Notes: a model not told the origin generated them from the sequence alone. Counted from the first letter of the stretch, positions 1 to 11,085 are shown. The stretch is 64,000 bases of DNA from Semisulcospira habei (GCA_036245525.1 BTPG01000005.1:122413078-122477077); one strand, 5' to 3'. Made by a program: numbers and translations.

Positions 1-8
1 TCAATTTT

Positions 9-75
9 TAACACTTTCGAGACGTGACTCACGCGGCATTATACTTGAGTGTCCATATAGGGCACGTCTCGAACA
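9..75. repeat. Pal-G palindromic MITE, degenerate copy
   Basis: Arms TTTCGAGACGTG and GGCACGTCTCGAA are inverted around an imperfect centre. The same arms occur in the clean copy at 48602-48649. The left end begins TTTTAACAC, consistent with a decayed TTAA target. Confidence 0.6.
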
Positions 76-209
76 AATCGAATAGATTTTGTTGTGTTCT
101 TACAGTTACAAAAGAATAACTGTTATTAATCACAATACCGCATTGATTATATTCCCAACAGGCCAGTTTTTGGCTTTCAGGAGAAAAAAGGGCATGTTCT
201 CATTCGTTT

Positions 210-402
210 TACATCACCCACTTCACTGCCGACAAAAGGTGATCGGGGCCTATTTGCAAGATACATAGATCCTCATGAGCCCACGCGGTTGCGGGGGCTC
301 ATGAGGATCTACGCCTCTTGCTGAAAAAAATTTGTATCCACAACCCTGTATTCAAAATGATTTCAAAACATACCCTTTGTCAACTGGCGGTGAATGGGTT
401 AA
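210..402. mobile_element. Pal-A MITE, whole element
   Basis: The left end reads CACTTCACTGCCGA and the right end GGCGGTGAATGGGTTAA, which are inverted copies of the Pal-A terminus. The central hairpin is 256-321: GCAAGATACATAGATCC pairs with GGATCTACGCCTCTTGC around AGCCCACGCGGTTGCGGGGGCT. No coding capacity. Non-autonomous TTAA element by comparison with cleaner copies at 60187-60391 and 62715-62923. Confidence 0.8.
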
Positions 403-407
403 ATGAC

Positions 408-535
408 ATGATAATTCAAGGGTAGTGCCAGATTAGCTTGGCGCCTGAAAGCGCCAAGCTAATCTGGCACTACCCTTGAATTAGCAAGGTCGATCCATCC
501 CTCCTGTAGTACGTCGCGACTAAATGGGTCGGTCC
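408..535. mobile_element. Pal-B MITE
   Basis: The hairpin 411-484 pairs ATAATTCAAGGGTAGTGCC with its inverse around AGCTTGGCGCCTGAAAGCGCCAAGCT. The downstream flank GTCGATCCATC and the later AAATGGGT tail are typical of the family. It directly abuts the Pal-A element at 210-402, sharing the TTAAATGA junction, so one may have used the other's TTAA. Confidence 0.8.
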
Positions 536-863
536 AAGCCATTTACGAGATCATTAGCAAACGTGCTACCAAGAGTCAATAGGTCAAAAAGGGTTCTTTG
601 TCACTTCGACAATAGAACATTACACGATTCATGAACCTGAAAATGCTCGGGATTGTGTGTTGACCAGCACACAAATCTGACCAGATTTTACACAATCGCT
701 TCATTGCGGGAACTTCGTACGTGAATAATTGTAATGAGTACAACCTCGCGTGGAATATCCAGTGGAAGCAGATTTTACGAGTAAATATTCCGGATCAAAA
801 GGGAAATTCCCTCACTTTCTTTCTCAACTATCAAATGAGTGTACACTAACGTAATTACGGTTG
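536..863. other. Stretch with nothing recognised
   Basis: No open frame of note, no clear repeat or hairpin. Ordinary mixed-composition sequence. Confidence 0.5.
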
Positions 864-920
864 TTGATCTATCACTTTGGGCCTTACATTCTCACAGAAG
901 GGCCCAAAATTACAGATCAG
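864..920. repeat. Pal-F palindrome
   Basis: TGATCTATCACTTTGGGCCTTAC pairs imperfectly with GGGCCCAAAATTACAGATCA. The family consensus is best seen at 52311-52372 (GGTCTGTGATTTTGGACC). Confidence 0.65.
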
Positions 921-1009
921 CCCAGGAAACGAATGTTTGGACAGAATGTGGACTCGTGTCGCTAGGGTCATTGAGTGCTCAGTCAACGCTGGACTAGATT
1001 GTGTGCGTG

Positions 1010-1200
1010 TGGTCCGCGATGTTGGACCTTACGGCCTTGAGTCCTAGGGTCCAAAGTCACAGACCATCGAAGACCAGCGGGCTGCGGTCAGTTGCGTGAG
1101 CGAGCGTAGTCCTTGTTTAGTGGCTGGCACAGGACTAAGCTCACTCATGCACCTGGTCCCTGGTCTATGAATTTGGGCCTTACGGTTTACAGCCATAAGG
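1010..1200. repeat. Composite of Pal-F hairpin, Pal-I and half Pal-F
   Basis: At 1010-1071 a Pal-F hairpin pairs GTGGTCCGCGATGTTGGACC with GGGTCCAAAGTCACAGACCA. At 1088-1150 lies a degenerate Pal-I (GCGAGCGTAGTCC ... GGACTAAGCTCACTCATG). At 1158-1200 there is a lone Pal-F half (GGTCTATGAATTTGGGCC). Pal-I has a second, better copy at 46478-46561. Confidence 0.6.
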
Positions 1201-1220
1201 AACGAAGTAACAAACCAGCC

Positions 1221-2254
1221 CGCATTCAACAGTAGGGGGTGAGCGCTCAGAACTGACACTTTGTTGTTTCGTCATCATGACACCTAGAACAATTGGTCTG
1301 GTCACAGCTTGAACACACTCGCCCTTAATTTTCTCAGTATGAGGCCTCTAGGTGAGGACCTCCTGTAAGCTGTTTATGCATAGCATCCACCCCCGTTTGT
1401 ATCCTAGTTTACGTCAACGTCTGTTATTGCAAGGCCGGACATGTATAACACAAGTCGGATACAACGACCCTTTTTATTTACGGGGCATAGACCCACACTT
1501 AAATTCGGTTAAAAATAAATTTATGATACACGAACAATAAAACGTTGGTCACCACAAACCATACGTAAATTACTTTTTAAAAAAAATTCTAATATAAAAA
1601 CAAAAAGTCTTCCCCTGGTCTTTGATGTTTCGGATGTTCACTGTACTGTTAAAGGGATATTGTAAGAGGCCTCCCCTACCCCTTCTCTCTCCTCAAGGCG
1701 TGTTTTTGCTTGCACAATGTCATGTACAGCTATTCATAACCAGTTAGAACTGACTCCTAAAATCAGGCCTAAATAATTATTATTTAAAGCTTTTTATACA
1801 ACTCGCACACTTTTTCCCGAGCATCTGTTACAAGGCTGTCTAAGTTCACATATGGTGATAAAGGCTGTGCTATCTCTGCCGCACTGCAGACCGTTTCCTT
1901 GCAATGCCACATAAGTATCAGTACAGCGGCGGAGCATAAGTATGCAGTGACTCAGTCACTTGTCAGGCATGTGATACCGCATGGTATTTAAAGTCTTTAA
2001 AGAGAAAAAATATGTCGATTCAAAGTAAAAACACTTTCAAAAGTCGTTGTTTAAATAAATTAAGTCATGCTTGAGTTCAAGTTACGCAAAATAAATTCCT
2101 CGTTCTCAGTTTGACCGATAAAATGCGAGCTTCAGACATACTTTCATCTTTGCGTAATAATTGACGGCGGTCAGTTACTCTTCACTTACTCACTCCTTGC
2201 CATTTCCAGCTACAAACCGGTTTAAGATTTTCCTGACTTTCTCACGCAGTTCGG
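1221..2254. other. Stretch with nothing recognised
   Basis: About 1 kb without a convincing gene, tandem repeat or palindrome. The short plus-strand frame at 1352-1540 has no recognisable domain and is treated as chance. Confidence 0.45.
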
Positions 2255-2354
2255 TTAGCAAGAAGTTATCGGACCAATGTCTGTCTTTGCTAGCCCGCGC
2301 ACGGACGTGTGCGGGCCAACAAAGGTAGACATCGGCCAGAAGGTCTTCTGCTAA
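2255..2354. repeat. Pal-E palindromic MITE
   Basis: TTAGCAAGAAGTTATCGG pairs with a right arm ending GGTCTTCTGCTAA around a GC-rich core, CCCGCGCACG / CGTGTGCGGG. Diverged from the CCCAGTAAGCAAAGG ends of better copies such as 46866-46973. Confidence 0.65.
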
Positions 2355-2634
2355 ACTAGCTTTTCGCTAATCTTCTTCTACTTATGCGCAAAATGATGCA
2401 CGAATATGATTCGTCTACCATGGGAATGCGTGTCTAATCGCGTTGAATGGACGACATGCGAGTGTAATTTTGATTTCAAGGTATCGCGTTTAGTGTCATC
2501 TGCTTCACGGTTTGACACTATACTTGAGCAGTGATGGTCGAGGATAATTATGCAACAATTTGTTCTTTAAATAAACAAAATATTCTGCAGTCCTTTTTTC
2601 TTAAAAGAACCGCAGTCCAATCACTGAAGAAAAA

Positions 2635-2733
2635 ATCCCAACGAAGAAAGAAACATGCTCAGAAAAGGCAATTATAACTGAAAAGACAGGTGTTGTAATT
2701 GTCTTTTATAAGCGTGTTGCTTTCTTCGTTGGG
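2635..2733. repeat. Pal-H palindrome
   Basis: TCCCAACGAAGAAAG pairs with CTTTCTTCGTTGGGA. The interior is a second imperfect stem, ACATGCTCAGAAAAGGCAAT against ATTGTCTTTTATAAGCGTGT. Related copies lie at 46201-46262 and 59185-59280. Confidence 0.7.
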
Positions 2734-2905
2734 ACTTTCTTTGCATTTTACACTCTTGCCAGTCACACTTCCGATTTTAAAATCACTGTCGATGTTTCGG
2801 TATATGTCGATGTAAGTGGAAAACCCCTTATCTGACATCTTAATTTGTGTCATACGACGTTTCCTAGTTATATACTGACGATATTCTAAGCAATTACATC
2901 GTTTT

Positions 2906-3150
<245 letters not shown>

Positions 3151-3152
<2 letters not shown>

Positions 3153-3363
3153 CAATGATTCAATGATTCAACGAAGCTTTATTTATCAACGGTTGAGGCA
3201 TTGACATCGTCACAGACATAGCCATTTTTCAAACCTGCCGTTGCTACAAAACTACGAGACAAAATTAAAAAAAAAACTAAGTATATAGTTAAATGTAAAT
3301 GAAACAAAAACATTGCTAGTTTAGGGAAAGAAAGTCCCATGACAATCTCACACACCTAAAACT

Positions 3364-3449
<86 letters not shown>

Positions 3450-3731
3450 ATCACACACGCACACACAGAGTTTGTAATTGGGAGCATACATAATCAGGGT
3501 TACAGGGCGTTCCCGCGAATGACAAACTAGATTTGTATATATCAATTCTTGTTTTGGGGACTTAGAAAAGTTGCCTAATAATTCCGACTTAGAGAAAAGA
3601 GTTGTGATATATTCTGGTATTTTCTGTTTCCACACTTTGAACATAAAAATAGCCTTATTGTATTTGAAGTGGTCTTGCAGCGGCAGAAATCCTATTTTGG
3701 CGAGTTTTTCTTCTGTTGTGAGTCGTGGGTC

Positions 3732-3745
<14 letters not shown>
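3151..3745 (-). mobile_element. Non-LTR retrotransposon 3' remnant, frameshifted
   Basis: Read on the minus strand from 3740, the frame gives TEEKLAKIGFLPLQDHFKYN, then KAIFMFKVWKQKIPEYITTL, a pattern typical of the region C-terminal to the reverse transcriptase of animal non-LTR elements. Near 3560 the frame shifts, and the next frame gives DIYKSSLSFAGT, matching the family's RIDLYKSSLSFSG. The 3' UTR follows, split by a (CA)n run, and ends with GATAAATAAAG and (ATTGAATC)n at 3151-3200. No active site is present. Dead, 5'-truncated copy. The clade is not certain. Confidence 0.7.
3364..3448. repeat. (CA)n microsatellite
   Basis: About 42 CA units lying inside the non-LTR remnant, between its coding end and 3' tail. 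Confidence 0.95.

Positions 3746-3814
<69 letters not shown>
3731..3814. repeat. (GA)n microsatellite
   Basis: About 40 GA units at the 5'-truncated edge of the non-LTR remnant. The Arg-Glu open frames across it are artefacts. Confidence 0.95.
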
Positions 3815-3818
<4 letters not shown>

Positions 3819-4272
3819 GGCAAGAAAATATCTTAAAATGGCACATAAACATTAAAAAGCTACTTCAAAGCTATTTCATTCAACAACACAAATTAAAACG
3901 CGAATCTAAAATTAAAAGCACATTATCATAACCCACAGTACTGACATTTTTTTTAAATTTTCATTTTTTTTCTTGTTTAAACCATTTTTTTTTCGCAAAA
4001 AGAAAACGGGACAAATACATGATTTTGCTCGATAAGCCGCCATTATTATTAAAAGTATTGCCAGATTGTCAAAGCCTGATAGGAATGCGACAAGTTGTGC
4101 CCTTGCATACGATCACTTTTATTCCCTCTCACGTTCTCCTCAGAATCACAAATCGAACCGGTGCAGCGACCCTCGCATATTTTTACCCCCTGGTCGGCAA
4201 TCCTCGTGAGCTGTCAACCAAAAGATCTACTCCAAGAGGTAACCAATGAAGTAAGACGAAGTCGTTCCGTCT

Positions 4273-4339
4273 GCAAGAGACACAGATCCTCATGAGCCCT
4301 TGCTTGACAGCAGGGGTCATGAAGATTTATGACTCTTGC
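4273..4339. mobile_element. Pal-A hairpin
   Basis: GCAAGAGACACAGATCCTCA pairs with a diverged right arm, TGAAGATTTATGACTCTTGC. Termini are not clear. Confidence 0.75.
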
Positions 4340-4742
4340 TTCCGGGCGGCAGTAGACACGTTTTGCCATGTGCATCCTGTTTCAGCTGTGAAGATACGGA
4401 TTTCTGTTACTGCATGCTTGTTTTTGTATTTTTTTCTCCTTCTCACAGGCAGCTAGTGTGGTCGGGGGCCTTAGTGTTGTGCTTTACAGGTGGTAAATTA
4501 TCCAAATTTCCATAGTCATGAGCTGAAAGCATTCTAACCTCCTTCTCAGGAGGGCTACAGTTGTAAATTACGTATTGTGTAGTTTAATGATTTTCGTCGA
4601 AGCAAAAGTTACAGTCTCCAGCAGCCTTGCAGACAAAAATAATGGGGTACACGGCCTCTATAGCCTGATCAGAACCCACACGTTTCGCACATGAATCATT
4701 CTTGAATGATAAAAAAAAAGTTTTTAAACGGGAAACCACTTG

Positions 4743-4800
4743 CTACAGCTCATGAGGATCTGTACTTTTTGCTGAAGAAAGGGGTTAACGATTAGGTGTG
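4743..4800. repeat. Pal-A right half fragment
   Basis: GCTCATGAGGATCTGTAC followed by TTTTTGCTGAAG and GGGGTTAAC: one arm plus a possible terminus, with the left arm lost. Confidence 0.5.
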
Positions 4801-4805
4801 TACCA

Positions 4806-5060
4806 CTCCCCCCCCCCCTCGCGCACCTTGTCCCCATGTCCCTCACCCCCCCCCCCCCATCTGCCTGCTTACCTCCCACCCTGCCATGTTACGCATGAAC
4901 TGTGCTCTGACATTATCATTCCTTACCAGGCGATCGCAACATTAGTGAAGTTTCGTTTGCAACGAGCGACCCCCAACAGCGAAATAGAGCGAAGTCACGG
5001 CGGATAACCAATGCGCACCATAGGCGTAGCTCTTAACCCCCCCCCCCTCTCCCCTCCCTC
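4806..5060. other. C-rich tracts and Pal-A fragment edge
   Basis: C runs at 4807-4817, 4846-4858 and 5038-5047 flank ordinary sequence. A small arm-like piece, GGCTCATGAGAATG, follows at 5065. The Pro-rich frame here is compositional. Confidence 0.5.
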
Positions 5061-5251
5061 CCCCGGCTCATGAGAATGTATAACTCTTGGAGATGTTTCG
5101 AGTGTTGTCAATGCTTATGTTTATACGCTGTGACCTCGATCTCGTTCGTTGTTGTGAGTCGTTCTTTTCAAACGAAACTTCATTAACATCTGATTTTGTG
5201 TGTCGCTTTCATTTGTAGACCTGACACATAACAGCAGGACCTATATAACCA

Positions 5252-5330
5252 TCATAATTCATGGGTAGTGCCTGAAATAGCTTGGCGCCTGAGGCGCCAA
5301 GCTAATCTGGTACTACCCATGGACTTTAAT
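5252..5330. mobile_element. Pal-B hairpin
   Basis: ATAATTCATGGGTAGTGCC pairs with GGTACTACCCATGGACTTTAT around AGCTTGGCGCCTGAGGCGCCAAGCT. The G-to-T change making CATGGG is mirrored as CCCATG in the right arm. Confidence 0.8.
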
Positions 5331-5424
5331 GTTCAATGTATCTCTTTAAATGGGATGTAGTCTTTTACACACAGACACATAGTGTTGTTCGTGTGTATAT
5401 TTGTTGGTTTGGATCTATGTTGAT

Positions 5425-5600
5425 TGATTGGTTGATTGATTGATTGATTCGTTTATTCATTCATTGATTAAGTTATTGATTCATTGATGGATGGATGATG
5501 GATGGATGGATGGATGGATGGATGGATGGATGGATGGATGGATCGATGGATGGATGGATAGATGGATGGATCGATGGCTTGAGTGATTGATTGATTCTTT
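5425..5600. repeat. (GATT)n and (GATG)n tetranucleotide repeats
   Basis: TTGATTGA units change into GGATGGAT units near 5486 and back to TTGATTGA near 5584, with single-base variants such as GATCGATG. Confidence 0.9.
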
Positions 5601-5656
5601 CATTGTTTCTTTTTTTTCAATACAGGCTATGGTGTGACTTATGCATGCATACTTAA

Positions 5657-5854
5657 CTCATTCTGCCCGCGACACACCACAGCAAGATATGGCTCGATCA
5701 TGATAGTTCAAGGTTGGTGGCAGAATAGTTTGGCGCCTATAGGCGCCAAGCTGTTCGGCCACCACCCATGGACAATCATGGTTGATCTGTCTCCTGAATT
5801 GTAATGCAGTCCTCAGAGGATAACTCCAAAATGTGGGTATTTCGTACCTTGCGG
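5657..5854. mobile_element. Pal-B MITE carrying a minisatellite in its tail
   Basis: The left end follows TTAA at 5653-5656 (CTCATTCTGCCCGCGACACA). The hairpin 5692-5783 centres on TTTGGCGCCTATAGGCGCCAAGC. The tail GTCCTCAGAGGATAACTCC...GTATTTCGTACC is the same as in the copy at 28235-28437. Instead of ending in GGGCGCAATGAGTTAA, it runs into the 24-bp array. Confidence 0.85.
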
Positions 5855-6444
5855 GCACAGCTGATGAGTACCTCGCGGGCACAACTGATGAGTACCTTGC
5901 GGGTACAGCTGATGAGTACCTCGCGGGCACAGCTGATGAGTACCTCGCGGGTACAGCTGATGAGTACCTCGCGGGTACAGCTGATTAGTACCTCGCGGGT
6001 ACAGCTGATGAGTACCTCGCGGGCACAGCTGATGAGTACCTCGCGGGCACAGCTGATGAGTACCTCGCGGGCACAGCTGATGAGTACCTCGCGGGCACAG
6101 CTGATGAGTACCTCGCGGGCACAGATGATGAGTACCTCGCGGGTACAGCTGATGAGTACCTCGCGGGCACAGCTGATGAGTACCTCGCGGGTACAGCTGA
6201 TGAGTACCTCGCGGGTACAGCTGATGAGTACCTCGCGGGCACAGCTGATGAGTACCTCGCGGGTACAGCTGATGAGTACCTCGCGGGTACAGCTGATTAG
6301 TACCTCGCGGGTACAGCTGATGAGTACCTCGCGGGCACAGCTGATGAGTACCTCGCGTGTACAGCTGATGAGTACCTCGCGGGCACAGCTGATGAGTACC
6401 TCGCGGGCACAGCTGATGAGTACCTCGCGGGTACAGCTGATGAG
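5845..6444. repeat. 24-bp minisatellite, about 25 copies
   Basis: The unit is GATGAGTACCTCGCGGGCAC+AGCT, with a recurrent C/T variant (GGGCACA or GGGTACA). Since 24 is divisible by 3, all six frames stay open across it, which explains the 214-230 aa open frames on both strands. The order of C/T variants around two GATTAG variants (5983 and 6295, 13 units apart) repeats, pointing to a block duplication. The unit resembles the Pal-B tail it sits in. Confidence 0.95.
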
Positions 6445-6571
6445 GTAAAAGAGACAAAGCTGTACCAATCACAGTTTTCAACGTACATCAATCAGCCCAA
6501 GCATAAGCATCTATGCCTCGTGCAGTTTTCTGCTTGTTGCAGCAGCTGTTTCCCGGCAGGGAAGGTTTTAA

Positions 6572-6797
6572 CCCTTTGCGTGTCGGTAGCGGTTTTAGTC
6601 GCAATGATTCCAAATACAAGCGATCAAAAATCTCTGTAACTTCAGTAGCTGAACTGGCCCTTCGTCTGTCTTGTACTGTGTTTGTCTTAAATGGCGTAAA
6701 TCCGCCGTGTCTGTCACGTGAGTGTGCGTGTTGGGTTTCAGTTCGCGGCGCTTTGAGTCGATTTGCCCAAAAATTGAGAAAAAGCGTCTATACGGTG

Positions 6798-6860
<63 letters not shown>

Positions 6861-6905
6861 CGACAGGATACATCGCGACTAAAACCGCTAACGACACGCA
6901 AAGGG
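6572..6905. mobile_element. Pal-C element with split arms, TTAA at both ends
   Basis: TTAA at 6568-6571 and 6906-6909 bracket CCCTTTGCGTGTCGGTAGCG on the left and CGCTAACGACACGCAAAGGG on the right. Compact copies are 84 bp; here about 245 bp, including an (ATT)n run, separate the arms. This is either a longer parent-like version or a later insertion. Confidence 0.8.
6799..6859. repeat. (ATT)n microsatellite
   Basis: About 20 ATT units inside the Pal-C element, just before its right arm. Confidence 0.95.
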
Positions 6906-7347
6906 TTAAAGCAAGGCGCGCAACAGACCAGTCCACAGAGGCCAGTCTGCACTTCAGTGTTTACCGCGCGTATCGAGAGAGTAACAGAACATTTAACCCT
7001 GAGATCACACTGACGAAGCCATCTTTGTAACACACTGCACAACACACAGATCAAGAAGTTTCAGATTATAGCAAAGTTTATCACTCTCTCGCTTCCAGCG
7101 CCAGCAGTTACATCAGTAAAGTTCAACGAAAATGCCAGATTAGCGTGGCACCCAACCAAATCTTACGTGTATACCCTCGTGCTGTCATGGTCGATCCGTC
7201 TCGGGCGACTCTTTATGTGCCGCCTCAGTAACTAACCCTAAACAGCTTTCCAGGTGAGTCAGAAGCGGTATTTTTCGACTGAAACGCAAAGACTACCTAC
7301 TATACTTGTAATCACAAGGACCAGATATATGCCTATTCGGTAGCTAC

Positions 7348-7453
7348 ACATACGAGCAAAAGAAATGCGAAATTTTTGGAATCATCGGAAACACTGACTA
7401 AAGTGTTTCCGGCGATTTCCCCCAAATGTCGCATTTCTTTTGCTCGTCAGTGT
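7348..7453. mobile_element. Pal-D palindromic MITE
   Basis: ACGAGCAAAAGAAATGCGA pairs with TCGCATTTCTTTTGCTCGT, with an inner stem GGAAACACTGA ... AGTGTTTCC. The right side ends CAGTGTATA. Family ends at TA suggest a Tc1/mariner-type source. Confidence 0.8.
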
Positions 7454-7667
7454 ATACGCAAACCACGAAGCAAAACAAAAATCGCGCCAACACGGCTACG
7501 AAAATACGGTTTGAAACATGCGTCCCGCACACCGCAATACCGCAGGCCTACATTAACTCATTCGCGACTAGCCGCATCCCGCAAACAGTGTTTCTGCAAT
7601 CTTCGTTGATTAAAAAAATCAAAAAGACCTAGTTTCCCCAGAAATGTGGATTCAAAGTGTGACGTCC

Positions 7668-7733
7668 GCAAGAGGTATAGATCCTCGTGAGCCACCGCAG
7701 CTGCGGGGGCTGATGAGGATCTATACCTCTTGC
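7668..7733. mobile_element. Pal-A hairpin
   Basis: GCAAGAGGTATAGATCCTCG pairs with GAGGATCTATACCTCTTGC. The A-to-T change making GGTATAG is mirrored in CTATACC. A TTCTCGGCACTGTACGGGTTA right end follows at 7755-7777. Confidence 0.85.
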
Positions 7734-8384
7734 AGTTGTGTGGTGTTCAAATTTCTCGGCACTGTACGGGTTATAAGACAAATCGTGAAACTCATCTCTC
7801 AACCCCAGCCATTGGGATGACTCACTCCGCATGAGACACACGGACGTAAATGAATCCCCGCATTCAAACCTCTTGCACTTGGGGTTTATTCCCCCTGTTC
7901 TGGCACTCTCGAAGGGGTTATGATGATAACCTTTTTTTTCAATGTGAACATTTTAACCCCTTTCGTACAAGGAGTAGACAGTCTTAACAGAGTTGCTGAG
8001 CATTTATTTTTTTTCCATTTTTAACGCTTAGAAGCCACACTTTTGTGTCTGGATTTTTGTCTGCGACACGTGGCTCTGAAAGCGAGACAGTTAACATGCA
8101 GATCAAAAGCTTCTAGTTTATGACAAAGTTATCGTAACAAGGTTATTCAACATAATCATCAAAAGATTCAAGTTTGTACAAACTTTTGAACCCGATGTTG
8201 GTACGGTAATCCAGACGGTGTCACAGACAGGGCAAGTTCTGGAGCGGTATCATAAGTCAACATCGAACATTTGACCAGTAGGCAGTGGGCAGTGTGGCAG
8301 ATTGGGTCAACGTCACACCTTTATGGTCAGCTCTAGATGGTGTATACACCAACAGAGGGTAAAATGCATTCAGTGTTACAGTTC

Positions 8385-8800
8385 AAAATGACTTTCACTC
8401 CAGACCGACACGGGATCACTTTGACTATAACACGCGAAACTGACTTTCACCCCAGACCGAATCGTGATCACTTTGGCTTTCGCTAAAGTGATCCCGAGTC
8501 GGTCTGGCGTGAAAGTCAATTTGGCGTGTTATAGTGCGTTTGCAATTTTCGTGAAGCGTACCCCAAAGTGATCCCGCGTCGGTCTGGCATGACAGTCATT
8601 TTAGCGTGTTATAGTGCGTTTGTAATGCTCGTGAACCACCGTTTTCGCCAAAGTGACCCCGCGTCGGTCTGGCGTGGCAGTTATTTTGGCGTGTTATAGT
8701 GCGTTTGCAATTGGTGAACCACGTTTATCGCCAAAATGATCTCGCATCGATCTTGCGTGAGTGTCGTTTTTGTGTGTTATAATGTGTTTGCAATGCTAGT
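8385..8800. repeat. Pal-J array: about 90-bp repeats in direct and inverted order
   Basis: Four direct copies of AAAGTGATCCCGCGTCGGTC+TGGCGTG...GTGTTATAGTGCGTTTGCAA lie at about 8483, 8561, 8648 and 8735. Two inverted copies (GACTTTCACTCCAGACCGAC) precede them at 8391 and 8440. The inner copies form a stem at 8460-8490 (GATCACTTTGGC / AAAGTGATC). No coding sense. Confidence 0.8.
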
Positions 8801-9517
8801 GAACCAATTTCTTTTCAAATATTTTTAAAACAGTGAAATGTGTAATGTTCTCAGCAGTACCCGATTAATTCTTTTCGAAAACAATGTGTACATAGGCCTG
8901 CTGCTCTTCCCAGTTCAAGGGTATGATAAGGTCAAGTTGTGAGTTGAAAAGTTTCAAAAAAGTATGCAAATCAGCTGAAATTACCTTACTGATACTCTCA
9001 AACGTATAATTGCAGTATTACGATAAATGACATCCACTTCACAAAATGGCGTAAATCAAAATGACGTAAATGAGGTAAATTGCGTAGTATTTGTGTTTTC
9101 CATGCAAATGTGCAAGAGCTGATGGATAACTTTATGCCAGGTCTGACTCTGACCCACTTCAGAGTGGCAATAAATGTCAAAAACCGCAGTCTTTGTTCCT
9201 ATTACATGAGCCCGGGTACAAACGGGCGATTAGACAACATTCATTCTGGTAAATATAGTCGGGTATTAGTGTAAGTAAACACTTTCTCTCAAAGAAGTAC
9301 GTACTAGACTCATCTCTCGAAAAACTGCCTCGTCAGAATGACCCTGGCTGGAGTGTCTAGCGCAGAGGTCAATCTAGTAGCGGTCGCGATCTTGAAAAGA
9401 TTCACTCCGGGCAAGCGTACACCAACACAGAGCGAAATTAACCTCTTCTACGTCAACCACTCAGTGTATCGTTGCCTGGACGTTATTTGGCGATATGTGT
9501 CCGATACCATTCGTGCG
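8801..9517. other. Stretch with nothing recognised
   Basis: No repeat or domain-bearing frame found. Short plus-strand frames at 9080-9274 and 9338-9589 have no recognisable motif, and the latter runs into Pal-C. Confidence 0.4.
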
Positions 9518-9518
9518 C

Positions 9519-9588
9519 CTAACCCCTTGGCTGTCGGAGAGCTTTTTGTCGCGATGATTCCTACAGTTACCGACAGCCAATGGGCTTA
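9519..9588. mobile_element. Pal-C MITE, shortened
   Basis: TAACCCCTTGGCTGTCGG at the left and CCGACAGCCAATGGGCTTA at the right. The right arm lacks its inner half, so the element is about 65 bp instead of 84. Confidence 0.75.
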
Positions 9589-9905
9589 GAACCCACAGCC
9601 CTCATTTTGAGGGACTGTTAGACCCACATGCGCTCTTCGTGAACCTTTTGAGACCGCACAACCAAAGTCATTCTGCAAAACAGCACGGGTTCGTGTGAAC
9701 CCGCGTTCCGTGCAGGACGACTGGGGCTGGAAGAGGTTCTGATAATGGACAAGTTAATGGTGTGGTTGACAATACAGTGAGTGGAGTTACTGATTGCGTG
9801 TAGACGGTCAACAGCATTTGACCATGCTTGTGATTGCCTTCATTGTTATGCCACAGAATTTAATCGGCGTTCGTGAGGCATGAGACGGTGTTATGACGCC
9901 GATTG
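9589..9905. other. Stretch with nothing recognised
   Basis: Only a G-rich run (9910-9932) marks its right edge. Confidence 0.4.
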
Positions 9906-10130
9906 CGTTAGGGGGGTGGGGGGGGGGGGGGTAGAGGTTAATGGGTGAGGGAAGGCGTAGTTTGGCTCCTTCCATTTGCTGCGGGCCAGATACCTAACGT
10001 CAGCCTCGACGAGTTTATGTCAGCCAGGTTTTTTTTTTCTTCTCAGAAGTCCACGTAAATTTAGCGCAACAACAACAAGATCGCGAATAACGCTTTCTAG
10101 CTCCCGAGTACCGCGATATGCTGAGGCTGA

Positions 10131-10235
<105 letters not shown>

Positions 10236-10416
10236 TGGTAGCACCACTAGTACAGCGCGATTGCATCCCTAAAGCTTTATGTGGCGTTGCAGTGGAAGAA
10301 GACAGACTAATTTTGAAAAGGCAACATCAGTCTAGGCAATTTTGTGGTGTAATTATTCTTTACTTTTAAACAAAGGCGTCGCCCAAAGCCAAAAATGCAC
10401 TCAATCAGATTAGCTC

Positions 10417-10554
10417 TGCGGGGCCTCATGAGGATCATGTCTCTTTCCGACACCGTTTTGTATCCATGTCTCTTAGACGGCTGGGGGACTTAGGCGTTGA
10501 ATGAACAAATATTTCAGAAACTCAGTCTGAGTCCACCGGCAGTGAAAGGGTTAA
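10417..10554. mobile_element. Pal-A, right half only
   Basis: CTGCGGGGCCTCATGAGGAT is one hairpin arm. The right spacer follows (GTATCCATGTC...GACGGCTGGG...GGCGTTGAAT) with the terminus CCACCGGCAGTGAAAGGGTTAA. The left half is missing. Confidence 0.75.
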
Positions 10555-11019
10555 AATACTCCGTTTCGTGACAAACTTCATACGTAAGAAAAAGTCTAGA
10601 ATGCTGTATGCGGAACCAGGCAATGGCACTTTGTTATATACGTAGGTCACTGTTTACAAAGAGGGTCTCTCATCTTTTGTACCTTTGAACCTTTAGCTTG
10701 ACTAGTACATCTATTTGAAAGGTAATCTACCTTCCACCGTGTCCGCAGTGAAACATTACACCAGAAGTTGTGGTTCTTTCGCGGACGATCCGCCTGCAAT
10801 CAATTCTGTAGACAATGGCCAACCTGTCTAGCTGCGGTTCGTTTGAGAACGACCTGCCCGTAGGCAATTCTGTCGTGAAAAACCTCTCGTCCAGATGCGG
10901 TTTATTTGAGAAGTTTCCGCGTCCTAACAAATGTCGCGTTGAAAGACAACCCGCAGTGAGGACAAACTAGCCCAGAAACTTGAGCCATAAACGCCCATAG
11001 TTCTAGTTTTCTACAATTT

Positions 11020-11085
11020 GCAAGAGGCATAGATTATCATGAGTCCCTGCGGATGCAGGGGCTCCTGAGAGTTTATGCTTCTTGT
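11020..11085. mobile_element. Pal-A hairpin
   Basis: GCAAGAGGCATAGATTATCA with a diverged right arm, GAGAGTTTATGCTTCTTG, around GTCCCTGCGGATGCAGGGGC. Confidence 0.8.

Noticed and set aside
5845..6444. Possible CRISPR-like array
   Set aside because: The repeats are directly head-to-tail with no spacers, and the context is animal DNA.
5776..6481. Overlapping open frames of 214-230 aa on both strands with 8-aa repeats
   Set aside because: They follow from a 24-bp repeat without stops in any frame; no signal for translation, and the array lies in a MITE tail.
9338..9589. 83 aa plus-strand frame
   Set aside because: No motif recognised, and its C-terminal third is a Pal-C MITE.
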